A stretch of DNA of 39,777 nt from Pseudomonadota bacterium (GCA_010028905.1 RGZZ01000006.1:1-39777), one strand, 5' to 3'; positions 22,737 to 31,321 are shown, counted from the stretch's first letter. Program-made: numbers and translations. Notes: generated by a model not told the origin, from the letters alone.

Positions 22737-23721
22737 GTGAGCTCCCATCAGTAGCGGGAATCTTACAGCGCGGCAGAAGACAGCTATCCTCATAAAGTCC
22801 CTGCCGCCGGAGGTCTCCCATCAGATATTGATGGAGCTCGGGCCGGAAGGGCAGAAGATCCTTCTGGAGTCGAACTCCCTCAATGTCCCCGCTGATGTGA
22901 AGCAGCAGGTCATCGACGAGTTCCTGCAGACCACCGATGGCTCCGCCCTGGGCGGAGCCATTCGTGGGGGAACGACCGTCGCCTCAGGTGACCCGTTCGG
23001 CTTCCCCAAGCCCACCCCTGGCCCTTCTTCCCCGTCTGGCTCGTCCGGGGGGCGGCGGCCTCTCGACTTTCTGCGACGGGTAGACATCCAGCAGCTCTTC
23101 AAGATCCTCCGCAAGGAGCATCCGCAGACCATTGCGCTGGTGCTGAGCCATCTCGATCGCGGCCAGGCCTCTTCGTTGCTTGCAGAGCTCTCGCCCAACC
23201 TCCAGGCCGAGGTTGCCCGGCGTGTGGCGGAGACCGGACGCGTGGTGCCCGAGGTCTTGAACGAGGTCGAGAAGGTGCTCGAGCAACGCCTCTTCTCCAT
23301 CGTTGAGGGTGACTACAGCAGCGCTGACGGCAAGGAAGTGCTGTTCGAGATCCTCAGCAAGGCCGATCGCAGCACTGAAGACAAGATCATCAGCGGGCTC
23401 ACCGTGAAGAACCCGCACCTGGCGGGAGACCTCAAGACCAAGCTCTGCGACTTCGAAGACCTGAACAACGTCGACGATTTCTCGTTGCTGCAGGTGCTGC
23501 GCCTCACTGACACGCGTGATCTGTGCCACGCGCTGAAGGGGGCCAACAAGGATCTCGCGGAGCGCATCTATCGCAGCATGCCGCCGGAGACCGCTCGGGC
23601 GCTCCGAGGAGACGTGGAGGTTCTGCCTCAACCCTCCTGGGAAGAGATCAAGGCGGCCCAGCAGCAGATCCGAAACATCCTGCGTGGCCTGGTGGCGCTC
23701 GGCAAGATCAAGTTCAAGTGA
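22737..23721 (+). CDS. fliG: Flagellar motor switch protein FliG, apparent 1-nt frameshift at the 5' end
   Basis: FliG couples the stator to the rotor and sets rotation direction. The middle domain has EHPQTIALVLSHL and the C-domain has FEDLNNVDDFSLLQVLRLTD and ALKGANKDLAERIYRSMPPE. The N-domain begins GNLTARQKTAILIKSLPPEV but has no in-frame ATG, GTG or TTG before 22828. A GTG at 22737, with GAGAGAGG 5 nt upstream and two bases after the fliF stop, is in another frame and hits TAG at 22752. Removing one base (for example one C of the CCC at 22744-22746) would give a continuous start (MSSISSGNLTARQK) of normal length. A Pro/Gly/Ser linker lies between the N and M domains. Either a sequence error, an unusual ATC start at 22747, or real frameshifting explains this. 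Confidence 0.9.
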
Positions 23722-23733
23722 GTCTGGGCGATT

Positions 23734-23763
23734 CCGCCCGTTCAGTGGGGTCCGCACGGGCGG
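23734..23763 (+). repeat. Intra-operon hairpin between fliG and fliH
   Basis: CCGCCCGT (23734-23741) and ACGGGCGG (23756-23763) form a perfect 8-bp stem with a 14-nt loop. A competing stem CGGGCG/CGCCCG also fits just upstream. No T run follows, so an RNA-stability or partial-termination role is possible. Confidence 0.45.
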
Positions 23764-23813
23764 AAACGTTTCGGCCGCCCCTTCGGGAGCGGCTGTGAAG
23801 GTGGAAACGGCGC

Positions 23814-25154
23814 GTGATCATCAAAGGGAAACGAGGCGAGCACGCCTCCGAGGAAGAACCTCGACTCGCTCCCGCGGCGCCGCAGGGGCGCGAATCTGCC
23901 TTGATCAAGAGCAAGGGGGCGCCGCTGTCGGCCCCCGAGCCCCTTCCCACCGCCCGCCGCTCCTCCCTCGTGAAGCGCGGAACCTACAGTCACACCGAGG
24001 CTGATGAGGCGCCCCAGGCACACGCTCCAGGTCCCGTTGACGAAACTGATCGCGTCGTCATCCCCACGGGAGATCGCCCCGCGCCTGCTCCGATTCCGGC
24101 GTTCTCAGATCCATCAGAGGGGGGGCATGTGCCTCCGCCGTCGATGGGTCCCCCTGTTGATCAGCAGATCATCGAGGAGGCGAAGCGTCGCGCGGAGGCC
24201 ATCATGCGCCAGGCGCAGCTCGACGCCCGCAAGCTGCTCGAGGAGTCGAAGATCCACTGTCAGAACGCCCTCGAGCAGGCAGAGCGTGAGGGCTACGTTC
24301 TCGGTCAGCAGAAGGGCTACGAGGCGAGCACCAGTGAGATGGTCGAGCTCATCCTCCAGATCCGGCAGATGCTGGGCGATGTGGTGTACGCGCGTGAGAA
24401 GGTGCTGCGAAGCTCCGAGGGGGCGGTGGCCCATCTCGCGCTCCAGATCGCCGAACGCGTGACGCAGACCGCGGTCACCGTGAATCCTGAGATCATCAAG
24501 AACCAGGTCTCGTTTGCCCTCGAGAAGGTCAAGGACCGCGAGCACGTCACGGTGCGCGTGAACCCTGAAGATCTCGACGTGGTTCGCGCCCGCCGCGACA
24601 TGTTCCAGAAGATCCTCGAGGGACCGAAGACGTTCGAGATCAATGGCGATCCGAAGGTAGACCGAGGTGGCGTCATCATCGAGACCAATCTGGGAAATGT
24701 CGACGCGCGCATCAGCACCCAGCTTCAGGCGCTTCACGTGGCGGTCATGGAAGTCGAGAAGCGCATGCAGGAGGAGTGGGAGCGCGCCGCCATCGCCGCC
24801 CGTGAGCAGGCGATGCAGCTCGGACTGCCGCCGCACCTGGCGGAGCAGGCGCAGCTTCCGCCCCTCCCTCCCCTGCCGGAGTTCGACCCGGCGTCGATGG
24901 TGGATGAGGCGCAGCACTGGGAGGGCGCCGTCGAGCCGGATCAGGTCGTGTACGAGCAGGCGCCCGCCTACGGGGGAGAGGGCGATTGGCAGGCGCAGAC
25001 CTACGATCCGGCTGTGATGTCTCCCGCGCAGGTCGATCCGTCTGCGGGGTGGCCACAGGAGGCGCAGCAGGCGCCTGTCCAGTGGAGCGCGCCCGTGGCC
25101 CCCGCGGAGCTGGGGCAGACCCAGGTCGAGGAGGGCGCTCCGCATGATCAGTGA
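23814..25154 (+). CDS. fliH: Flagellar export apparatus stator protein FliH, with long C-terminal tail
   Basis: The 446-residue protein is the peripheral stalk-like regulator of the FliI ATPase. After a Pro/Ala-rich N-terminal third comes the FliH core: a coiled coil rich in Ala, Glu and Arg (IIEEAKRRAEAIMRQAQ, about residues 117-160), GYVLGQQKGYEASTSEM, and the globular part LALQIAERVTQTAVTVNP through VDRGGVIIETNLGNVDARIS. About 125 further residues, rich in Pro, Gln and Glu, follow from about residue 320 and are unusual for FliH. The start is GTG at 23814 with AAGGTGG upstream. Its end overlaps fliI by 11 nt. Confidence 0.88.
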   Translation: MIIKGKRGEHASEEEPRLAPAAPQGRESALIKSKGAPLSAPEPLPTARRSSLVKRGTYSHTEADEAPQAHAPGPVDETDRVVIPTGDRPAPAPIPAFSDPSEGGHVPPPSMGPPVDQQIIEEAKRRAEAIMRQAQLDARKLLEESKIHCQNALEQAEREGYVLGQQKGYEASTSEMVELILQIRQMLGDVVYAREKVLRSSEGAVAHLALQIAERVTQTAVTVNPEIIKNQVSFALEKVKDREHVTVRVNPEDLDVVRARRDMFQKILEGPKTFEINGDPKVDRGGVIIETNLGNVDARISTQLQALHVAVMEVEKRMQEEWERAAIAAREQAMQLGLPPHLAEQAQLPPLPPLPEFDPASMVDEAQHWEGAVEPDQVVYEQAPAYGGEGDWQAQTYDPAVMSPAQVDPSAGWPQEAQQAPVQWSAPVAPAELGQTQVEEGAPHDQ

Positions 25155-26484
25155 TCTCGGTCCCCTCGACCTCGAGAGCATGGCGCCGTGGGTGCGCGCC
25201 GTGGCGAACGCCACCACGGTGAAGATGCACGGCAAGGTCACCAACGTGGTGGGTCTGGCCATCGAGTCAGAAGGCCCGACCTGCAAGATGGCTGAGCTCT
25301 GCTACATCTATCCGAAAGACAGCGATGATCCCCCGATTGAAGCCGAGGTGGTGGGGTTCAAGGGCAATCGCGTTGTGCTCATGCCTCTCGGCGAGGTGCG
25401 AGGAATCGGCCCGGGCTGCGAGGTGCGAGCCACGGGCGGGCCGCTGATGGTTGCCGTGGGGCACGCACTCCTGGGGCGCGTGCTCGATGGCCTGGGAAAC
25501 CCCATCGACGGCAAGGGTCCCATCGATCCGGACGCGATGTACTCCGTCCACAACGAGGTGGTGAACCCGTTCCTGCGGCCGCGAATCACGAAGCCGCTCC
25601 AGACCGGGGTGCGTGTTCTCGATGGTCTGCTCACCCTGGGTCGCGGCCAGCGCGTGGGAATCTTTGCCGGTTCAGGTGTGGGAAAGTCGACGTTGCTCGG
25701 CATGATTGCCCGCAACACAGACGCAGACGTCAACGTGCTCACGCTCATCGGAGAGCGCAACCGCGAGCTGCGCGATTTCATCGAGCTCGATCTGGGAGAG
25801 GAAGGCCTCAAGCGCTCGGTCTGTGTCGTGGCGACCTCTGACAAGCCAGCGCTGGTGCGTCGCATGGGCGCTTATGTGGGAACCGCGGTGGCGGAGTTCT
25901 TCCGCGATCAGGGCAAGGACGTGTTCCTCATGATGGACTCGGCCACGCGATTCGCCATGGCGCAGCGCGAGGTGGGGCTGGCGGTGGGAGAGCCGCCAGC
26001 CACGAAGGGGTACACCCCTTCGGTGTTCGCGCTCTTCCCCAAGCTCCTCGAGCGCCCCGGCACATCGCCCACGGGCACCATCACGGCGCTGTACACCGTG
26101 CTGGTCGAGGGTGACGACATGAACGAGATCATTGCCGACACGGTGCGTGGCATCCTCGATGGCCACATCGTCCTGGCACGCAAGATCGCCCATCAGAACC
26201 GCTATCCCGCGGTTGATGTGCTGCAGAGCATCTCGCGTCTCTTCCCGGAGATCACAAAGCGCGATCATCAAGATGCCGCAGGCAAGCTGCGCAAGGTGCT
26301 CGACACCTATCAGAAGAACGAGGACCTCATCAAGATCGGCGCCTACAAGGACGGCAGCGATCCGGATGTCGACTACGCCAAGCGCATGTTCAAGGAGGTC
26401 GTGGGCTTCCTGAGCCAGCGCAAGGACGAGCCGACGCCGATGGACCAGACTCTCGAGATGATGAAAGCCCTCATGGCGCGCTGA
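25144..26484 (+). CDS. fliI: Flagellar export ATPase FliI
   Basis: The 446-residue hexameric ATPase energises flagellar protein export. It has the F1-beta-like Walker A (IFAGSGVGKST, about residues 172-183), the Walker B region (DVFLMMDSATRFAMAQREVG) and the C-terminal export-ATPase signatures (PATKGYTPSVFALFPKLLER, DGHIVLARKIAHQNRYPA). No frame defects. It begins inside the end of fliH and overlaps fliJ by one base, so the three ATPase-complex proteins are translationally linked. Confidence 0.97.
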   Translation: MISDLGPLDLESMAPWVRAVANATTVKMHGKVTNVVGLAIESEGPTCKMAELCYIYPKDSDDPPIEAEVVGFKGNRVVLMPLGEVRGIGPGCEVRATGGPLMVAVGHALLGRVLDGLGNPIDGKGPIDPDAMYSVHNEVVNPFLRPRITKPLQTGVRVLDGLLTLGRGQRVGIFAGSGVGKSTLLGMIARNTDADVNVLTLIGERNRELRDFIELDLGEEGLKRSVCVVATSDKPALVRRMGAYVGTAVAEFFRDQGKDVFLMMDSATRFAMAQREVGLAVGEPPATKGYTPSVFALFPKLLERPGTSPTGTITALYTVLVEGDDMNEIIADTVRGILDGHIVLARKIAHQNRYPAVDVLQSISRLFPEITKRDHQDAAGKLRKVLDTYQKNEDLIKIGAYKDGSDPDVDYAKRMFKEVVGFLSQRKDEPTPMDQTLEMMKALMAR

Positions 26485-26954
26485 TGCCAGCCAAGCGCTT
26501 TGTCTTTCGGCTGCAGACCGTACTCGAGCTCAAGATCAAGAAGGAGGATGAAGAGAAGAAGAAGCTCGGTGACCTCATCGCCTGGCAGAAACAGGAAGAG
26601 CAGATCCTTGCCCAGCTGGTGGCGACCGAGCAATCGACGCGCGCCTATCTCAAGGAGAAGCAGGCCACGGGTCAGTGGATCGAGGTAGACGAGCTCAAGC
26701 GCATCTCGTATTATCTGAAGAAGGTGGCGGGTGAGATCGAGGCACAGAAGCAGAAGCTCATCGAGATCGCCCGTCGCATCGAGGAGCAACGAGACGCTCT
26801 TCTGGCCGCCGTCAAAGAGAAGAAGACGCTCGAGACACTCAAGGAGAACCAGCACCAAGAGTGGCTGCGCGAGGTCGAGGAGGAAGAGGCCAAGGTCCTC
26901 GACGAGCTTGCCACCCTGAAATATGCCCGTGAAGGGTACGGCAACGAAGAATAG
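26484..26954 (+). CDS. fliJ: Flagellar export protein FliJ
   Basis: The 156-residue protein is an almost continuous antiparallel coiled coil (FVFRLQTVLELKIKKEDEEK, LKKVAGEIEAQKQKLIEIAR, EEEEAKVLDELATLKYAREG), matching FliJ, the central stalk-like partner of FliI that also recycles chaperones. The ATG overlaps the last base of the fliI stop (TGATG). Identity rests on length, coiled-coil pattern and position, as FliJ is poorly conserved. Confidence 0.88.
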   Translation: MPAKRFVFRLQTVLELKIKKEDEEKKKLGDLIAWQKQEEQILAQLVATEQSTRAYLKEKQATGQWIEVDELKRISYYLKKVAGEIEAQKQKLIEIARRIEEQRDALLAAVKEKKTLETLKENQHQEWLREVEEEEAKVLDELATLKYAREGYGNEE

Positions 26955-27016
26955 GAGCGGGGCCCGATCAGCCCCATCGGAACGCGAAAGCGTGTGGAAA
27001 GGCAGGGAGACAGACC

Positions 27017-27709
27017 ATGGGAATTCTCGACCGAATCACAGCCATCGAGACGCGCATGCACGAGATCCAGACCATGATCAGCAGCCAGCAGGTGGCGGCG
27101 CCCACCTCGGCGGCAATGTCTGGTCAGGCGTCGTTCCAGGCCGTCATGGGCGGCGTGATGGGGGCGCAAGGCATGCCCGGCGCCCCGTCTGCCGCGGCGG
27201 GGATGCAGCAGATGCTGCCCGGCATGACGCCCATGGGGCTGACGGGAATGGCGGGAATGCTGCCGGGCGCGGGAACCCCTTCTCCGATTCCTCCTTCCAC
27301 AACGGGCGCCCCCGCCGCCACGCAGTTCGATGACCACATCAAGGAAGCCGCCGAGAAGTGGGGCGTCGATCCGCTGCTGGTGCGCGCCGTGATCCAGCAG
27401 GAGTCGGCGTTCAACCCCAGCGCGACCTCGAGCTGCGGGGCGCAGGGCCTCATGCAGCTGATGCCAGAGACGGCGCGCAGCCTGGGCGTGTCGAACGCCT
27501 ACGATGCCCGCGAGAACATCATGGGGGGCACACGTTACCTGAAGGGGCTGCTCGAGCGCTTCAACGGCGACACCCGTCTTGCGCTCGCCGCCTACAACGC
27601 AGGGGCGGGGAACGTCCAGAAGTACGGTGGCGTTCCCCCGTTCGCCGAGACCCAGAACTACGTGGCTCGCATCATGAGCAACTACGAGGGCATGAAGACC
27701 CCGAAATGA
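27017..27709 (+). CDS. SLT-type lytic transglycosylase in the flagellar operon
   Basis: The 230-residue protein has a short N-terminal helix (GILDRITAIETRMHEIQTMI), a Met/Gly/Pro-rich low-complexity linker to about residue 100, and a complete SLT domain: catalytic Glu129 in QQESAFNP, then GAQGLMQLMPETA and LALAAYNAGAGNVQKYGG. It should cut peptidoglycan to let the rod through, the role played elsewhere by FlgJ or SltF. There is no signal peptide or lipobox, so export through the flagellar gate itself is the best inference; the N-terminal helix could be the export signal. It lies between fliJ and fliK, 62 nt after fliJ. Confidence 0.9.
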   Translation: MGILDRITAIETRMHEIQTMISSQQVAAPTSAAMSGQASFQAVMGGVMGAQGMPGAPSAAAGMQQMLPGMTPMGLTGMAGMLPGAGTPSPIPPSTTGAPAATQFDDHIKEAAEKWGVDPLLVRAVIQQESAFNPSATSSCGAQGLMQLMPETARSLGVSNAYDARENIMGGTRYLKGLLERFNGDTRLALAAYNAGAGNVQKYGGVPPFAETQNYVARIMSNYEGMKTPK

Positions 27710-27792
27710 GTTCTTCCGTGATGGCGGACACGGAAGCGTGCCCGCCGTCTGCGGTTCAATGAGTCGAGGAGATTGAAAGGAGGTAGAGGGCG

Positions 27793-28797
27793 ATGGACAA
27801 GATGACGGAACATCCGAACCTGATCTCTCTGATCAGCAGCAACAAGCCCGAGAGCGGCGCGCGCAAGCAGGCCGCGAACACGGAGGGCGACTCGTTCTCG
27901 AAGGTTCTCGAGAAGAAGACCGGCAAGACCGACGAGGCCGCTGAGAAGAGCCGCGAGACCATCGCGAGCGACAAGCCGACAGAGAAGGGGCGCGAGAAGA
28001 GCAAGGATCAGGTCGAGCTCGAAGAGCGTCTCAAGGCTCGCCTCAACGGCAAGCCCGGTGAGATGTCGATGGCGAACTACATCTACAACATCGTGCTGCA
28101 GAACCCGGATGCCCTCTCCCTCTCAGAGAAGCAGGCCTTCAAGGTCGGTGAGTTCTCGAATGAGGCGATCGACGCAAGCGAGTTCAAGAAGATGCTGGGT
28201 GAGCGCGGTCTCGATCTGAAGAACCTCAACCTCACCCAGCTGGCGCAGCTTGCGCAGACCACGAACAAGGCCCAGGTGACGGCCTTCCTCGACGAGCTCG
28301 TCAAGAAGCAGCGTCACGACGAGAAGGCGCCGGAAGGCGCGATGCTCGGCGTGAAGACCGACGATTCCCGCCCTGAGCAGGCGGAGAAGGAGCGCAAGAC
28401 AGCCGAGGCGCGTGGCACGGAGAGTGCCCGCACCGAGGAGACGTCTCCCCAGCCTCGGTTCGACCTGGTCTCTGAGAGCCAGCGCCCCCAGAGCACCGAG
28501 ACCTCGAGTCGCAAGGAAGAGCGGGAGAAGGTCATTGCCCAGATCATCGAGCGCATGGAGATCCAGAATGTGGGACGGCGCACCGAGCTGACGCTCAAGC
28601 TGAACCCGGAGTACCTGGGGGAGATGCGCGTCAAGCTCTCGAGCGAGAACGGCAAGCTCGAGGCGTCGTTCGAGACGACCTCGCGCGAGGTTCGTCAGTT
28701 CATCGAAGAGGGCTGGGAGGGTCTCCGCGACACGTTCACCCGCAAGGGTCTGAACCTGCAGAAGGTCACGGCCACCCTGGTCGAGAGCGTCACATAG
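27793..28797 (+). CDS. fliK: Flagellar hook-length control protein FliK
   Basis: The 334-residue protein is mostly charged and low-complexity, then has the C-terminal hook-length domain at about 255-334: RRTELTLKLNPEYLGEMRVK, LEASFETTSREVRQFIEEGW and DTFTRKGLNLQKVTATLVES. FliK measures the hook and switches export specificity by touching FlhB. GGAGGTAGAG precedes the ATG. The central region is rich in Glu, Lys and Arg rather than the usual Gln/Pro, so the ruler length differs from classic FliK. Confidence 0.87.
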   Translation: MDKMTEHPNLISLISSNKPESGARKQAANTEGDSFSKVLEKKTGKTDEAAEKSRETIASDKPTEKGREKSKDQVELEERLKARLNGKPGEMSMANYIYNIVLQNPDALSLSEKQAFKVGEFSNEAIDASEFKKMLGERGLDLKNLNLTQLAQLAQTTNKAQVTAFLDELVKKQRHDEKAPEGAMLGVKTDDSRPEQAEKERKTAEARGTESARTEETSPQPRFDLVSESQRPQSTETSSRKEEREKVIAQIIERMEIQNVGRRTELTLKLNPEYLGEMRVKLSSENGKLEASFETTSREVRQFIEEGWEGLRDTFTRKGLNLQKVTATLVESVT

Positions 28798-28801
28798 ACG
28801 T

Positions 28802-28838
28802 GGGGGGGAAGGCCTCGACATCGCCGAGGTGCTCCCCC
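28802..28838 (+). terminator. Weak terminator-like hairpin after fliK
   Basis: A G run (28802-28808) can pair with CCCCC (28834-28838), and CCTCG/CGAGG (28813-28817 with 28825-28829) lies inside. There is no T run, so it may only attenuate. Confidence 0.3.
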
Positions 28839-28882
28839 TCACGACGTCGGCACCTCTCGTCTAGGGGGTGCAGGTTGCCAAA

Positions 28883-28948
28883 GAGTAAACCTCGTTAACA
28901 AAGTGTTAACATCGCGTTAAAGGCTTCGCAATCACGCCCTGATACACT
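28883..28948 (+). promoter_or_regulatory. Predicted OmpR/PhoB-type activated promoter of the rod/hook gene
   Basis: GTTAACA (28894-28900), GTTAACA (28905-28911) and GTTAAAG (28916-28922) are three direct repeats spaced exactly 11 bp; GTAAAC (28885-28890) may be a decayed fourth. The last repeat falls where a -35 box would sit relative to the -10-like GATACACT (28941-28948). This is the layout used by OmpR/PhoB-family response regulators at activated promoters. The regulator itself is not in the window. Confidence 0.5.
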
Positions 28949-28989
28949 ACGAGTGCAGCAGAGCGTAGAAAATCCTGGAGGACGGCCGA

Positions 28990-29811
28990 ATGTTCGATTT
29001 CAACTACCAGGTCAACGGCATCATGCAGAACCAGCAGATGCTCAACACGTACTTCAACAACATGCAGAACCAGTTCACCCCTGGCTACAAGGCCGAGTCG
29101 GTGTCGTTCACCGACGTGCTGGGTCAGCAGATGGCCGGACGTGGTGCAAAGGCCAAGACCAACGGCATCATCTTCACCCAGGGTCAGATCTATGAAGACA
29201 AGAACCCCACGCACATGGCCATCAACGGCCAGGGGTTCTTCGCGGTGACTGACGGCCGTCAGACGCACTACACCCGCGATGGCCAGTTCCAGTGGGGCCA
29301 GGACGGCAGCCTGCAGATGGGCGACGGCAAGAAGGTGATGGGCTTCGAGCTCGACGCCAACGGCAACCAGTCAGGTGAGGCCAAGCCCCTCAAGTGCGCC
29401 ATCGACCCCCAGAACGGCCTCTACATGGGCAAGTACAACAGCGTGAGCTTCGATGAGAACGGCACGCTGTTCGGTGAGGTCACCGAGACCAACCCGGCCA
29501 CCAACCAGACGGTGACCCAGAAGGTTCCCATCGCTCAGGTCGCCCTTGCATCGTTCGCCAATGCGGGTGGCCTGCAGAAGAGCGGCAACACCACCTTTGT
29601 CGAGTCCAAGAACTCGGGCAAGGTGGCGCTGGGGGTGTCCGGCCAGGGCGCTCTCGGAAAGATTGCCACGGGCAGCCTCGAGATGTCGAACGTCGACTTT
29701 GCACAGCAGGCAGCCGCAATCGGCATGGCCAAGCAGAACTACGAAGCCAACTTCGCCGCCTTCCGCGCGATGGACAAGCTCACCGAGTCTGCTCTGGGCC
29801 TCATCCGCTAG
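28990..29811 (+). CDS. Flagellar hook-basal body protein (FlgE/FlgF/FlgG family)
   Basis: The 273-residue protein has the axial N-terminus (FDFNYQVNGIMQNQQMLNTY, then NNMQNQFTPGYKAES), the middle NGQGFFAVTDGRQTHYTRDG and the C-terminal GSLEMSNVDFAQQAAAIGMA helix. This length fits distal-rod proteins FlgF/FlgG rather than a full hook protein (over 400 residues), though it could be a small hook protein. No flgD (hook cap) is adjacent. It has its own regulatory region and a terminator, so it may be expressed apart from the rest of the cluster. GGAGGA lies before the ATG. Confidence 0.85.
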   Translation: MFDFNYQVNGIMQNQQMLNTYFNNMQNQFTPGYKAESVSFTDVLGQQMAGRGAKAKTNGIIFTQGQIYEDKNPTHMAINGQGFFAVTDGRQTHYTRDGQFQWGQDGSLQMGDGKKVMGFELDANGNQSGEAKPLKCAIDPQNGLYMGKYNSVSFDENGTLFGEVTETNPATNQTVTQKVPIAQVALASFANAGGLQKSGNTTFVESKNSGKVALGVSGQGALGKIATGSLEMSNVDFAQQAAAIGMAKQNYEANFAAFRAMDKLTESALGLIR

Positions 29812-29825
29812 GCGTTCCGCGATGC

Positions 29826-29876
29826 AAGGGGAGGTTGACGGGATCCGTCCCGCGGCCTCCCTTTCGCTTTTTGTGT
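29826..29876 (+). terminator. Terminator after the rod/hook gene
   Basis: AAGGGGAGG (29826-29834) pairs with CCTCCCTT (29856-29863) with one bulged G, and GACGG/CCGTC forms an inner stem. T-rich sequence follows (CGCTTTTTG). Confidence 0.6.
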
Positions 29877-30024
29877 CTTGTGCGCGCGTATCTCGGGTAG
29901 CGGGCGGCGGGCGATGCGTTGCTGGCAGATCTGCACAGCGAAGGGGAATTCTGCCCCTGCTCGTGCAATCTCCTCATGATGCGTGGCCCTGCACGCACTT
30001 CCATCGCAGATCGGAGGCTCCCTT

Positions 30025-31002
30025 TTGCGCGACGATTCCGGCGGCTCCTTTGATCAGGTCATGCGTCTGACGCGCGAGCACTCGGCGACGAGGCGGTACG
30101 CCATGGCGGACCGCTACGATTTCAAGCAGACCGAGAAGTTCTCGCAGGACCAGACCAAGTTCCTGGAGCGCATCTACTCGTCGTTTGCCGAGCACGCCAT
30201 CACCGTGCTCGCGCCGCTCCTCCAGACACGCGTCGACCTCGACCTGCAGCCCATCAAGCCGCAGCCCTATCAGAAGTACCTGAACTCCCTGCCTGACCCG
30301 ACCATGCTGGTCGTGTTCAAGGTCGATGCAGACACGCAAGGCCTCCTGAGCCTCGAGTACGAGCTGGCCTTCGGGCTCATCGATCGGCTCATGGGGGGGC
30401 GCGGTGTGAAGTTCGACGAGTATCGCTACTTCACCGATCTCGAGCGGGCGGTGCTGCAGCGACCCGTGGCTCGTCTTCTCGAGGCGTACGGCGAGGCGTG
30501 GCGCGACGTGGTCTCGGTGCGGCCCGTGTTCGGGGCGATGGAGCTCAACCCCCTGGCGGTGCACATCGTGCCGCCCAGCGAGACCATGGTGGTGGTCACG
30601 TTCCACGCGGTCATCGCCCAGAGCGAGGGCACCATCGAGATCTGCCTGCCCTTCAAGCACCTCAAGAGCATCGTTCCGAAGGCCAGCTTCGATGAGTTCC
30701 TCATGTCGCGGCAGACCGCTGCGGCCCCTGGCGGCCTGCCGCCCATCGTCACCAAGAACCTGGAATCGGCCAAGGTGCCCATCTCAGTCGAGATCGGTCG
30801 CGCGGAGGTCATGTTCCAGGATCTGCTGGGCCTCGAGGTCGGAGACACCATCAAGCTCAACACTGCAATCGGTGAGCCGCTGCGAATACGCGTGAACGAT
30901 CGAACGAAGTTCCTCGGGCACCCCGGCACGACCCGGGACGGCAAGCTGGCAACCAAGCTCGTGCGCGTTCTAACGGAAGGAGACGAAGAGTTTGAGGAAT
31001 GA
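30025..31002 (+). CDS. fliM: Flagellar motor switch protein FliM, short N-terminus
   Basis: The 325-residue switch protein has the FliM middle domain (YDFKQTEKFSQDQTKFLERI, FGLIDRLMGGRG, FHAVIAQSEGTIEICLPFKH) and the C-terminal FliN-like domain (VPISVEIGRAEVMFQDLLGL, LRIRVNDRTKFLG). The start is TTG at 30025, with GGAGG seven bases upstream. The usual N-terminal CheY-P-binding peptide (LSQxEIDALL) is not visible: the front reads RDDSGGSFDQVMRLTREHSA. Either this motor is not CheY-switched at FliM, or the contact is made by another region. The last bases overlap the fliN start. Confidence 0.93.
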   Translation: MRDDSGGSFDQVMRLTREHSATRRYAMADRYDFKQTEKFSQDQTKFLERIYSSFAEHAITVLAPLLQTRVDLDLQPIKPQPYQKYLNSLPDPTMLVVFKVDADTQGLLSLEYELAFGLIDRLMGGRGVKFDEYRYFTDLERAVLQRPVARLLEAYGEAWRDVVSVRPVFGAMELNPLAVHIVPPSETMVVVTFHAVIAQSEGTIEICLPFKHLKSIVPKASFDEFLMSRQTAAAPGGLPPIVTKNLESAKVPISVEIGRAEVMFQDLLGLEVGDTIKLNTAIGEPLRIRVNDRTKFLGHPGTTRDGKLATKLVRVLTEGDEEFEE

Positions 31003-31321
31003 GAGCCTGTTCGGCCATCACGACGAGCCGGTCGCCAAGGGCGTGCGGTTCGACATGATCGAAGCCAGTGAGTCGGGGGGGGCGCCGTCGTCCATCGACC
31101 TGCTGCGTGACGTTCCCCTCGAGGTCCAGGCGCAGTTGGGCAAGTCACGCAAGCTCGTGAAGGATATCTTGAAGCTCAATGTCGGCTCCATCATCGAGCT
31201 CGACAAGGAGGCCGGCGAGCCGGTTGACATCCTGGTGAACAACAAGCTGATTGCGCGTGGCGATGTGGTCGAGATCGACGGCAACTACGGCGTGCGCATC
31301 ATTGAAATCGTGTCTCGCTGA
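30992..31321 (+). CDS. fliN: Flagellar motor switch protein FliN
   Basis: The 109-residue protein has the SpoA-type core of FliN (VPLEVQAQLGKSRKLVKDIL, ILKLNVGSIIELDKEAGEPV, NNKLIARGDVVEIDGNYGVR) which forms the lower C-ring. The start is TTG at 30992, 9 nt after AAGGAG; an ATG at 30999 is out of frame. It overlaps fliM by 11 nt, coupling the two C-ring subunits. No FliY phosphatase domain is fused. Confidence 0.94.
   Translation: MRNESLFGHHDEPVAKGVRFDMIEASESGGAPSSIDLLRDVPLEVQAQLGKSRKLVKDILKLNVGSIIELDKEAGEPVDILVNNKLIARGDVVEIDGNYGVRIIEIVSR

Noticed and set aside
22747-22749. ATC as a genuine start codon of fliG
   Set aside because: Extremely rare as a start; a one-base error near a GTG with a good ribosome site is simpler. 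Kept only as an alternative.
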